The notes under the pieces are model-generated. The model worked only from the letters and a program-made list of their open reading frames with translations, was not told the DNA's origin and searched no databases. From positions 310,001 to 374,000 of the forward strand of contig CAVSDB010000001.1 in assembly GCA_963726755.1 (NCBI GenBank): a stretch of 64,000 nucleotides of DNA. Reading direction: 5' to 3'. This document shows, one piece after another, positions 33,850-41,984 of the stretch (position 1 is the first letter of the stretch; every line of letters begins with the position of its first letter). The translations under genes and the position numbers were made by a program. This DNA is from DATKIY01 sp963726755. GTDB taxonomy: Bacteria; Actinomycetota; Actinomycetes; JAHEKZ01.

Positions 33850-35998
33850 GTCTTGGATCGTCGCCGTTGTCGCCGTACAACTTTTTGAATCCGCTACCTG
33901 ATGAGAATCCGTAGAGCAAGGCCAGCGGCACGAGTAGCAACAGACCGATGGTGGCTACCTGCAGTCCGTAGTCGTTGACCGCACCGCCGAGTAGAAGCAC
34001 ACCGAGGGAGCCAACCAGCGAGATTCGGAAAGGTCTGTCCACGAGCAGGTCCTGCCAAGCACCTTGAGGCGGTTGTCGCCGGAACGCGACGAGCTGGTAG
34101 ATGAGAAAAGCCAGGACGAAGATGGTGAACCAAGTCGCTGGGTAGAGGGTTACTGAGCGAACGACGTAGCCAGCCTTACGCAAGATGACGCCGCCCGCGT
34201 CGCCGTCGATGACCTCCTGCACGAACCTACCCAGGTGGGTTCGACTGTCGGCGGGTCCGAGCCAGTCGATGAATGCCAGGGCCGCCACGATCACGACCCC
34301 TGCGACAAATGCGATGACTACTCGGCCCCAAGTCACTTTCAATCCAAATAGTGCAAGGCCGCAGAGCGTAAGCACTGGAACCAACGCCAAGCCACCCCCG
34401 ACGTCGGCGCCGAAGCCCGGTGCGACGTCAATGAACACCGCAACCACCGAGACGCAGCTGAAGACTCCGATCGCTGCCCACTTGCGACCGCGCGCGAGGA
34501 GCCAACCAGTCGCCAGGCAGGCGACGACGACTGTGCTCACACTCAGATAGGCCCCCGTGGTGTTGCCGAATCCGTAGAAGCGGCCGCCGAACGTTGGCGA
34601 GGGACCAGCGGGGGACGCGCGGTCGAGGAAGGATTGCCCGAGCGCATCGATGACAAGGACTACGAGCGTGAGTAGCGCCACTGACCATGCCGCTAGTTGA
34701 CCGCTGCGTCTTCCCGCGAGGACGAAGGTCGCGACACCTAGAACTGCGGTTACCAGAAGCGTCACGCCGATCAGACCCATGCCGGGGTGGCTGAAGGTCC
34801 ACCAGGGAATTCCACCGACGAGGTAGCTCGCCGCCGGAATGACGGCAGCAGCACTCGCTACTGCCATTGACGTCAGTCGTCGTGGCTTGGTTCGCACGAA
34901 CCATGTACGTCCTCGGCTCGGCATGATCGAGACGAAGATCAGCAGGAGCACTCCGAGAACGCCGACGCGATCGAGGAAGTACGGCGCCGCTTTACGGAGA
35001 ACGGCGTCCCTGGAGCCGATCATCGCGAGGTGATCCACACTTGCCGCCGTGTCAGGTCGCGGACCGGCGTCGACCCACGTCTCTCCAACGAAGGCATCGG
35101 TGGTTGTGCCGCCCGCCAACGTCAACAATGTCGTGGGTACGTCGAGCAAGGTGACGACACCTTCCCAACGGGTGGACGCGCTCTTGAGGTACTGCGGATC
35201 CAGCGCCGACGTATCGGGCCCAGCAAGCAACCCCACACCCATCCCGAAATCCTGCTCAGGCGCTGCCGCCATCGTCGCAACCATGAGGGTCGTGTCAGGG
35301 GGGAGGTTGTTAACCACCTGACCAAGTGCGACATCGACCTGGTGCAGCGATGCTGTGTCGCCGTAGTTCACGACACCACCGTCGATCACGGTGATTGGGC
35401 AACTGCTGGCCTCTGGGTTCCATTTCTCTTGAAAGCTTGCGACTTGCCCCTCACGATCAGCCAACGCCATGGCGCCACCCGCACCGATGGCTGTTGCGCA
35501 GATACCTTCGTCCTTCAGCGTGGCGCCGAACAGTCCCATGTCGGACTTGTAGGTCGACGTCTTCTGTCTCTCGACAAGGTCAGCCCATCCGTCGATGTGC
35601 GTCGTATCGGTTGTCGTCACGACAGTTGCTGGCAGACAGCCTGCGTTGTCCTTGAGTTGTGCACTCGTCGGGAGTGCGGCCGAAACCGTCAGCCATCCGT
35701 TGATCGCACAAGGATCTCCGGGCACGTGCATGCTTAACGTGGCAGCCGAGGCGCCGCCCTCCATAAGGGCCCACAGGTTTGGTGTCGCTTCTGCTGAGAT
35801 ATCTGACCACGAGAGCCCGACTGCTCCGAAGAGAACGACATTCGAGGTTCCTCTGGGAATCGGAGTGTGGACTGGCGAGTCGTCAGCCAGTGCGGTTGTC
35901 GTCACGCCCAGCGAGAACACGCAACCAACGGCGATCAGAAGGGCCCAATGCACCCAACTTCTATGACTTCTCGAGGTCTGGTAGTGGGCGGTTGGCAC
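33761..35998 (-). CDS. Large membrane protein with extracytoplasmic alkaline-phosphatase-like domain
   Basis: About 745 residues from a GTG at 35998: a signal peptide (WVHWALLIAVGCVFSLGVTTTALA), an extracytoplasmic domain of about 330 residues resembling the alkaline phosphatase/sulfatase fold (NVVLFGAVGLSWSDI...EATPNLWALM...LMVATMAAAPEQDFGMGVGLLAGP), then about ten membrane helices (GVLGVLLLIFVSIM to ISLVGSLGVLLLGGAVND). Such proteins occur in actinobacterial envelope clusters; the substrate is unknown. The frame extending to 36319 is antisense noise within the ABC permease. It overlaps the convergent glycosyltransferase by 89 bases, so an envelope-glycan role for both is plausible. Confidence 0.72.
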   Translation of the reverse strand: MPTAHYQTSRSHRSWVHWALLIAVGCVFSLGVTTTALADDSPVHTPIPRGTSNVVLFGAVGLSWSDISAEATPNLWALMEGGASAATLSMHVPGDPCAINGWLTVSAALPTSAQLKDNAGCLPATVVTTTDTTHIDGWADLVERQKTSTYKSDMGLFGATLKDEGICATAIGAGGAMALADREGQVASFQEKWNPEASSCPITVIDGGVVNYGDTASLHQVDVALGQVVNNLPPDTTLMVATMAAAPEQDFGMGVGLLAGPDTSALDPQYLKSASTRWEGVVTLLDVPTTLLTLAGGTTTDAFVGETWVDAGPRPDTAASVDHLAMIGSRDAVLRKAAPYFLDRVGVLGVLLLIFVSIMPSRGRTWFVRTKPRRLTSMAVASAAAVIPAASYLVGGIPWWTFSHPGMGLIGVTLLVTAVLGVATFVLAGRRSGQLAAWSVALLTLVVLVIDALGQSFLDRASPAGPSPTFGGRFYGFGNTTGAYLSVSTVVVACLATGWLLARGRKWAAIGVFSCVSVVAVFIDVAPGFGADVGGGLALVPVLTLCGLALFGLKVTWGRVVIAFVAGVVIVAALAFIDWLGPADSRTHLGRFVQEVIDGDAGGVILRKAGYVVRSVTLYPATWFTIFVLAFLIYQLVAFRRQPPQGAWQDLLVDRPFRISLVGSLGVLLLGGAVNDYGLQVATIGLLLLVPLALLYGFSSGSGFKKLYGDNGDDPRPSEESEESGRPLEHARHATPPKTASPGAS

Positions 35999-36023
35999 AG
36001 CTACATTCTGGCAGAGGTAAGGG

Positions 36024-36770
36024 TCAGGTGATGTCACGCCGCAATGTGGTCCGCATGGCGATAGCTGCGATAGCGACTGCGTATCCGCAGAACACCAAGG
36101 CACCCAGCCACGGGTTGAGCAATGTGTCGCCGGTCGCACTTGCTTGGAGCATCGAGTTGGCTGCCCCGCCCGGCAACCACTTGCCGACGTCGGGCAGGAA
36201 GGCGACGATGAGCGCTTCGACAAGTAGCACCCAGATGAGGGCACCGATGAGAGCGGCGATCTGGTTGCGAACAAGAGCGCCGATCGCCACACCGATAACG
36301 GCGTACAGGGCGGTGGCAACTACGGCGCCGAGCAGAATCGCGCCGATAGTTGAGATTGGGATCGAGGGAGCGTTCTTTAGTGCGAGAAGGGGGACCGCAC
36401 CGAGAATCGTGATCACGACGCACGTCGCGCTCAGGATTGCGCCAACGCCGGCCAGGGCCAGCATCTTCGCGATGATGACTTGTGACCGGCGTGGCGTGAC
36501 CAGAAACGTGGCGCTCAACGTCTTGAAGCGAAACTCGGTGGTCATGGCAAGGATGCCAAGCACCAGCGCGAACAGCGAACCCGTCCCCGCACTCGACCAG
36601 ACGTTCCGGACTCCTTGTTCGCTTGCGATTCCAGGGAACCCTTGCGTCGAAGGGGTGAACACCTGGGCGACGAGGTTGAGCAGTACGAAAGCTGCCGCTC
36701 CCGCGAACAAACCGATCCACATTCGCGTCGAGCGCACCTTGAGCAACTCGGAACGGACGCGGGCGGTCAT
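36024..36770 (-). CDS. ABC-2 type transporter permease
   Basis: 248 residues with six membrane segments (MWIGLFAGAAAFVLLNLVAQVF, GTGSLFALVLGILAMTTEF, MLALAGVGAILSATCVVITILGAVPL, IGAILLGAVVATALYAVIGVAIGALV, IAALIGALIWVLLVEALIVAFL, PWLGALVFCGYAVAIAAIAM). It has the ABC-2 pattern with a cytoplasmic TEFRFKTLSATFLVTPRRSQVIIAK loop. It forms an exporter with the ATPase encoded directly upstream (4-base overlap). The cargo is unknown; antibiotic or lipid export are common for this type. Confidence 0.85.
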   Translation of the reverse strand: MTARVRSELLKVRSTRMWIGLFAGAAAFVLLNLVAQVFTPSTQGFPGIASEQGVRNVWSSAGTGSLFALVLGILAMTTEFRFKTLSATFLVTPRRSQVIIAKMLALAGVGAILSATCVVITILGAVPLLALKNAPSIPISTIGAILLGAVVATALYAVIGVAIGALVRNQIAALIGALIWVLLVEALIVAFLPDVGKWLPGGAANSMLQASATGDTLLNPWLGALVFCGYAVAIAAIAMRTTLRRDIT

Positions 36771-37678
36771 CGGACATCGCCCTCGGTGGCGGGGGTGGAC
36801 TCGTTGTCGATGAGACTGAAGTAGACCTGCTCGAGGTCGGTGGGTGCGACTCGCAGCTCGTGTAACTCGATTCGGGCCTCAAGTGCGATACGACCGACCA
36901 ACTCGGCAGTGGCGCCGGAGATGACCAGGCCGTCCGGTGGATTGTGCTCGACGGTGACGTCTTGCTGCGTGGCCAATGCTGTTGCCAGCTGGTTGGCGTC
37001 GGGCGAGCGGACGATAACTGGGCGCCCGGTCGACACGAGATCGGCAAGCGCTCCGGTACGTACCAGCCGACCGCCGGCGATGATCACAACGTCGTCGACG
37101 GTCTGCTCGACCTCTGAGAGCACGTGACTGGACACGAGCACAGTGCGACCGGCGTCGGCTTGGTGGCGGAGAAGACCGCGCAACCAAGCGATGCCCTCGG
37201 GGTCTAGTCCGTTGGCCGGCTCGTCAAGCACCAGCACATCAGGATCGCCGAGTAAGACCGCCGCGAGCTGCAGGCGCTGTCGCATCCCGAGGGAGTAGCC
37301 CCACACTCGCTGACGCGCTGCCCCGGTCATACCGACCAGATCAAGCGTTTCGTCGGCTCGGTCTTGTGCCAACCCCCCGGCTAGACACAGCGTTCGCAAG
37401 TGGTCGCGGCCGGTGCGTCCCGGATGGAAGTTCGTCGCCTCCAAGGCTGCGCCGACTTTGTTCAGCGGCTGATCGAGCCGGTCGTAGGTAAGACCGTCGA
37501 TTGTTGCCGATCCGGAGGTCGGAGTCACTAAACCGAGGAGGCATCGCAGCGTCGTGGTCTTCCCCGCGCCGTTAGGCCCAAGAAAACCCGTCACACATCC
37601 GGAGCGGACATTGAAGGAGAGGTTGTCGACCGCCCGCACGTTGCCGAACGTCTTGGTGAGCCCCGAGATTTCGATCAC
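36767..37678 (-). CDS. ABC transporter ATP-binding protein
   Basis: 303 residues: Walker A GPNGAGKTT (34-42), signature YSLGMRQRLQLA (about 138), Walker B VLVLDEPANGLDP (about 160), H-loop VLVSSHVLSEVEQTVDDVVII. The C-terminal 90 residues (DANQLATALATQQDVTVEHNPPDGLVISGATAELVGRIALEARIELHELR) are the regulatory extension of drug-export type ABC ATPases. It powers the permease encoded downstream. Confidence 0.9.
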   Translation of the reverse strand: MIEISGLTKTFGNVRAVDNLSFNVRSGCVTGFLGPNGAGKTTTLRCLLGLVTPTSGSATIDGLTYDRLDQPLNKVGAALEATNFHPGRTGRDHLRTLCLAGGLAQDRADETLDLVGMTGAARQRVWGYSLGMRQRLQLAAVLLGDPDVLVLDEPANGLDPEGIAWLRGLLRHQADAGRTVLVSSHVLSEVEQTVDDVVIIAGGRLVRTGALADLVSTGRPVIVRSPDANQLATALATQQDVTVEHNPPDGLVISGATAELVGRIALEARIELHELRVAPTDLEQVYFSLIDNESTPATEGDVR

Positions 37679-37705
37679 GGGTCTAACTCTGCCTCATAGG
37701 CTACG

Positions 37706-38911
37706 TCAAGCGTGCTCGTCTCTCCTGAAACGCAGAAGCACGAAGGTGAAGGCGACCGCTGCGGTAATGCAAAGCAGTACCAAACCCGTCGTGTAGCTAT
37801 GGCCGGCTTCGTCGTAGGTGGCGCCCATTACCAGTGGGGGGAAGAAGCCCCCCAGACCACCGGCGGCGCCGACGATGCCTGCCACCGCACCGACGCGAGT
37901 TGCCGGAGCACGCAAGGCGACCCAGGCGAATACCCCGCCGGTACCGATTCCGAGCAGGAAGGCGGTGGCGATGAATGAGCTACCTGCAGCCAGTTCAGGG
38001 GCTGGCTGACTGGCAACCACAAGAGCCATAACAGCGACTCCGCCGAATGACGTCAAGACCACGGGTTTCGGGGTGAACTTGTCAGACAGCACACCGCCGA
38101 TCGGTCGAGCGATTACGGCGGCCAGTGCAAACCCGGCGGCTCGAGTTCCCGCCCCAGTGAGGTCGAAACTGTAGACATCCTTGAGGTAGGTCGGAAGGTA
38201 GGTCGCAAAGGCAACGAATCCACCGAAGGCCACGGCGTAAAGAAACGACATCTCCCAGGTGACCGGAAGTTTGAGAGCGGCGATGAGTTTGGGTATGACC
38301 GCATCTCGGTTTGGGGTCCACCGAGGCGATTCACGAACGAAGAACCAGATGAGCAGCCCAACGACCGCGAGACCTGCCGCCACAATCAGATAGGTCTGCG
38401 TGTAACCGAACCAGTTGACGAAGCGTGGTGTGAAGAACGCCGACAGCGCGGTTCCGCCCATTCCAGCGCCGAACAAACCAGTTGCGAATCCGCGTCGCGC
38501 GGGGTCGAACCAGGCGTTCACAAAGGGGATACCAACGGCGAAGGTAGTCCCAGCGATCCCAAGGAGGAAGGCCGATCCGAGCAGTAACGGGAACGAGCGG
38601 TGGTTGCCAGCGAACGCAACCAAGAGCACGGGAGCGATCGATCCAAAGCAGAGCACGGTGAACATCAGCCGTCCGCCGAAGCGGTCGGTGAGAGCCCCAG
38701 TGACGATGCGGCCAAGTGAGCCCACAAGCACCGGAAGTGCCACAAGGAGTGCCTTCTCACCCGAACTCAGTCCGAACTCGGCGGTGTAGAGCACTCCGAG
38801 CGGTGCGATCAGATTCCACGCCCAGAATGTGATTGCGAAGGCCAACGTGGCCAGCCCCAGCTGGCGCATCTGACCCGTACGAACCTCGGGCATGGTGCCG
38901 GTGTCGGTCAT
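37706..38911 (-). CDS. narK: MFS nitrate/nitrite transporter (NarK family)
   Basis: 401 residues with twelve predicted helices. N-half: LATLAFAITFWAWNLIAPLGVLY, LVGSLGRIVTGALTDRFGGRLMFTV (MFS loop). The nitrate-signature-like glycines appear in GIAGTTFAVGIPFVNAWFDPARRGFATGLFGAGMGGTALS and AGIVGAAGGLGGFFPPLVMG, the NarK/NNP nitrate-signature positions. It lies 12 bases after narI on the same strand, so it is the last gene of the nitrate reductase operon and would exchange nitrate and nitrite or take up nitrate with protons. Confidence 0.88.
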   Translation of the reverse strand: MTDTGTMPEVRTGQMRQLGLATLAFAITFWAWNLIAPLGVLYTAEFGLSSGEKALLVALPVLVGSLGRIVTGALTDRFGGRLMFTVLCFGSIAPVLLVAFAGNHRSFPLLLGSAFLLGIAGTTFAVGIPFVNAWFDPARRGFATGLFGAGMGGTALSAFFTPRFVNWFGYTQTYLIVAAGLAVVGLLIWFFVRESPRWTPNRDAVIPKLIAALKLPVTWEMSFLYAVAFGGFVAFATYLPTYLKDVYSFDLTGAGTRAAGFALAAVIARPIGGVLSDKFTPKPVVLTSFGGVAVMALVVASQPAPELAAGSSFIATAFLLGIGTGGVFAWVALRAPATRVGAVAGIVGAAGGLGGFFPPLVMGATYDEAGHSYTTGLVLLCITAAVAFTFVLLRFRRDEHA

Positions 38912-38923
38912 CTCATTGACTCC

Positions 38924-39670
38924 TCATCGATCTCGATCACGGGTTCCTACCGGGTCCCAGCCGCGTCGAGATGGGACGCTCCCGGGAGCCGGACGGGCGT
39001 CGCGGCTGCGGTAGACGATGTAAGGGCGGAAGAGGTAGTGCACAGGCGCGGTGAATGCGTGCACAAGTCGGGTAAAGGGCCACATGGCGAACAGCAACAT
39101 GGCGACAAGTACGTGGATGTGAAATGCGAACGGCGCCTGAGCCATCGCGTCGACGTCGGGCTGCAAGATGAAGATGGAGCGGAACCAGACCGAGACAGTC
39201 TCGCGATAGTTGTACGCCGTGCCGACTACACCAGATCCTGAAAGGGTGGCGATCATCCCCAGCACGATGGCGGCGACCAGCGCGACGTACATGCCCTTGT
39301 CGTTCTTGGTGGTGGCCATGAAGACCGGCCCGGTTGTTCGGCGCCGGTAGATAAGGATCACGATCCCGACCAGCGTGCAGACCCCTGCGATGCCACCGAC
39401 GACAATCGCATTCAGGTGGTAGAGGTGCTCCGACATGCCGACCGTTTGGGTCCACGACTCGGGGATGAGCAACCCGATGATGTGTCCGAACAGCACGAAC
39501 AGGATCCCGAAGTGGAAGAGTGGGCTGCCGATCCGGAGCAGCCGCGACTCGTAGAGCTGCGACGAGCGCGTCGTCCAACCGAACTGGTCATAGCGGTAGC
39601 GCCAGATCGTGCCGCCGACGAGCAAGGCGATAACTACGTACGGAAGAACTCCCCAGAGGATGACATCCAT
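38924..39670 (-). CDS. narI: Respiratory nitrate reductase gamma subunit (cytochrome b)
   Basis: 248 residues with five membrane helices. The first is MDVILWGVLPYVVIALLVGGTIWRYRYDQFGWTTRSSQLYESRLLRIGSPLFHFGILFVLFGHIIGLLIPESW, containing two histidine haem ligands (FHFG and GHIIG); the late pair lies in FHIHVLVAMLLFAMWPFTRLVHAF. It oxidises quinol at the periplasmic face and sends electrons through two b haems to NarH. The ATG coincides with the narJ stop, and narK follows. Confidence 0.93.
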   Translation of the reverse strand: MDVILWGVLPYVVIALLVGGTIWRYRYDQFGWTTRSSQLYESRLLRIGSPLFHFGILFVLFGHIIGLLIPESWTQTVGMSEHLYHLNAIVVGGIAGVCTLVGIVILIYRRRTTGPVFMATTKNDKGMYVALVAAIVLGMIATLSGSGVVGTAYNYRETVSVWFRSIFILQPDVDAMAQAPFAFHIHVLVAMLLFAMWPFTRLVHAFTAPVHYLFRPYIVYRSRDARPAPGSVPSRRGWDPVGTRDRDR

Positions 39671-40326
39671 CAGCGCGTCTCTCCGATTCCGGCCGGGGTC
39701 GCGTCAGCGAGCGGGAGCAAGCGCGGGTCGTAGGCGTCGAGTCCAACCTCCTCGCGGGGCGGCCCTGCTGCGGCCATCCGATGAGCCGCCATCCGGTCAG
39801 ACGGTGACTCACCGGGGAGCGTCTGGCAGACGGCCGCCATGACACCGGCATATGTTGGTTCGTCCTCCAGTAGCGCTAGTCGAAGCAACTCCAAACTCGG
39901 TCGATACTCCTGCAGCAGGATCGGTCCATCGTTCGGGTCAGCAACAGCGGAATACTCAAGAACGAGTGGCAGATGGTCAGGAAGTTCGCCACGCGTATTC
40001 ACCAAGAACCCGCTCGCGCGATATCGCGCCTTGAACGCCAGCAATACCTCGCCGCGTCTGCGGGTGTCACCGTCGGTCCAGTACGACAGGTGAAGCGCAT
40101 GCCTTCGGTTGAGATCGAACACAGCGACGTAGTTCTGTTGGAGCTCTCCGAGTGGGGTTCGTTCGACGTGCTCGAGGAACTCGATGAAGCCGTGTCGGGC
40201 AGGTCCGGACGGTAGGTCTGCCACGGCTCGGCGGAGCACAGGGAGCTGTGCCAGGAGAGCTTCGTCGGGATAACTCAAGCACCAGGAGGCGACTTGATGA
40301 GTTACCCGAACCTGCTGGCGGTTCAT
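39670..40326 (-). CDS. narJ: Nitrate reductase molybdenum cofactor assembly chaperone
   Basis: 218 residues: QVRVTHQVASWCLSYPDEALLAQLPVLRRAVADLP, FIEFLEHVERTPLGELQQNYVAVFDLNRRHALHLSYWTDGDTRRRGEVLLAFKARYRASGF, ELPDHLPLVLEYSAVADP. These are the NarJ/NarW helical signatures, in particular the Y-V-x-x-F-D motif and the R-R-G-E-V-L-L box. It keeps NarG competent for molybdenum cofactor insertion and is not part of the final enzyme. It overlaps narH by 4 bases. Confidence 0.93.
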   Translation of the reverse strand: MNRQQVRVTHQVASWCLSYPDEALLAQLPVLRRAVADLPSGPARHGFIEFLEHVERTPLGELQQNYVAVFDLNRRHALHLSYWTDGDTRRRGEVLLAFKARYRASGFLVNTRGELPDHLPLVLEYSAVADPNDGPILLQEYRPSLELLRLALLEDEPTYAGVMAAVCQTLPGESPSDRMAAHRMAAAGPPREEVGLDAYDPRLLPLADATPAGIGETR

Positions 40327-41984
40327 GGCTGGTCCCCTTCGGGAAACATTCCTGGGGGCGTGCCGACGCCGTCCCAGTTCAGCAAATTGACTCGCCCACC
40401 CATGGAGTCTGGAGGTGCGATCTGTTCCGACGTCTGCCGTTGTCTCAGAGCGTGGAACGTCTCAACGGCGACGGGTACGGGACGACCGGACGCTTCGCCG
40501 AATGCGCCAGAGCCGTACATCCCAGGCCCCTCGTCATAGTCGAGCGAGCAACCGATCTCTTCGAGCTGATGTGCCTGTTCCTCGTGAGCGGTTGGTACGA
40601 CGTATCGATCGGCGTACTTAGCTATCGCCATGAGTCGGTACATGGCGTGCATTTCCGTGCTCGTCATGCCCACTGAAAGTGGGATCGACTCGTCTGGCTC
40701 GTGGCCGAGTGTGATGCCGCGCATAAACGAGCGCATAGCCGCCAGTCGCCGCAGCACAGCCGTCACTGTGTTGGTGTCGCCAGCGGTGAACAGCTCGGCG
40801 AGGTATTCCACCGGAATACGCAGCGCATCGATGGCACCGAACAGGTTCCCAGGTTCCTCGGCGTCGTGGCCCTGCTCGCGTAAGAGATCGACGACTGGCG
40901 ACAGTGGCGGGACGTACCAGACCATGGGCATCGTGCGGTACTCCGGATGCAGGGGGAGCGCCACCTGGTACGTCTTGGCGAGAGCGTAGACAGGCGAGCG
41001 GCGAGCCGCCTCCAGCCAGTCGTCAGCGATGCCGTCACGACGAGCGGCCGCGATCACGTCCGGGTCGTTGGGGTCGAGCAGCAGGTCAAGCTGCGACTGG
41101 TAGAGATCGCGATCGTCGAGCACCGATGCGGCCGCTGTTACTCGATCCACGTCATAGAGGATGAGGCCGAGGTAGCGAAGGCGCCCCACACACGTTTCGG
41201 AGCACACCGTAGGCAGGCCAACCTCGATCCGGGGATAGCAGAACGTGCACTTCTCTGCCTTGCCCGTCTTGTGGTTGAAGTAGATCTTCTTGTACGGACA
41301 ACCGGTGATGCACTGCCGCCAGCCACGGCAACGGTCCTGGTCGACGAGCACGATGCCGTCCTCGCTGCGTTTGTAAATCGCACCTGATGGGCAGGACGCA
41401 ACGCAGGCCGGGTTGAGGCAGTGTTCGCAGATCCGCGGTAGATAGAACATGAAGGTCTGCTCGAGTTCGAATTTGATCAGATCCTCTGACTGGCGGCGGA
41501 CCTTCTCGACCAAGGGATCGAGGTGTCCCATCTCAGATGCGCCGCCCAGGTTGTCGTCCCAGTTCGCTGACCAGCGAATGGTCGTGTTCTCGCCAGTGAT
41601 CAAAGACTTGGGTCGAGCGACCGGGAAGTCGTCACCGAGCGGGGCGTTTACCAAGTTCTCGTAGTCGTACGTCCAGGGTTCGTAGTAGTCATCGAGCTTT
41701 GGCTGAACGGGACTGGCAAAAATTCCGTATAACTTCCGCAGTCGCCCACCAGCCTTGAGTTTGAGCCGACCCCGACGGTTGAGCGTCCAGCCACCGCGCC
41801 ACGTCTCTTGGTCCTCATGACGGCGCGGATACCCCTGCCCGGGGCGGGTCTCAACGTTGTTGAACCAGACGTACTCCACGCCTGCGCGGTTGGTCCAAGC
41901 TTGCTTGCAGGTGACCGAGCACGTATGACAGCCGATGCATTTGTCGAGGTTCATCACCATCGCCATTTGCGCCATGACTTTCAT
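40323..41984 (-). CDS. narH: Respiratory nitrate reductase beta subunit
   Basis: 553 residues from an ATG overlapping the narG stop (ATGA). It has the four Fe-S binding groups: CIGCHTCSVTCKQAW, CEHCLNPACVASCPSGAIYK, CRGWRQCITGCPYKK and CTFCYPRIEVGLPTVCSETC. The Trp in CRGWRQC marks the 3Fe-4S site, as in NarH. It is slightly longer than E. coli NarH (512). The longer frame up to 42278 is a shadow of narG. Passes electrons from NarI to NarG. Confidence 0.94.
   Translation of the reverse strand: MKVMAQMAMVMNLDKCIGCHTCSVTCKQAWTNRAGVEYVWFNNVETRPGQGYPRRHEDQETWRGGWTLNRRGRLKLKAGGRLRKLYGIFASPVQPKLDDYYEPWTYDYENLVNAPLGDDFPVARPKSLITGENTTIRWSANWDDNLGGASEMGHLDPLVEKVRRQSEDLIKFELEQTFMFYLPRICEHCLNPACVASCPSGAIYKRSEDGIVLVDQDRCRGWRQCITGCPYKKIYFNHKTGKAEKCTFCYPRIEVGLPTVCSETCVGRLRYLGLILYDVDRVTAAASVLDDRDLYQSQLDLLLDPNDPDVIAAARRDGIADDWLEAARRSPVYALAKTYQVALPLHPEYRTMPMVWYVPPLSPVVDLLREQGHDAEEPGNLFGAIDALRIPVEYLAELFTAGDTNTVTAVLRRLAAMRSFMRGITLGHEPDESIPLSVGMTSTEMHAMYRLMAIAKYADRYVVPTAHEEQAHQLEEIGCSLDYDEGPGMYGSGAFGEASGRPVPVAVETFHALRQRQTSEQIAPPDSMGGRVNLLNWDGVGTPPGMFPEGDQP

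Noticed and set aside
35999..36319. N-terminal extension of the large membrane phosphatase-fold protein
   Set aside because: It is antisense-frame noise inside the ABC permease gene; the signal peptide begins after the GTG at 35998.
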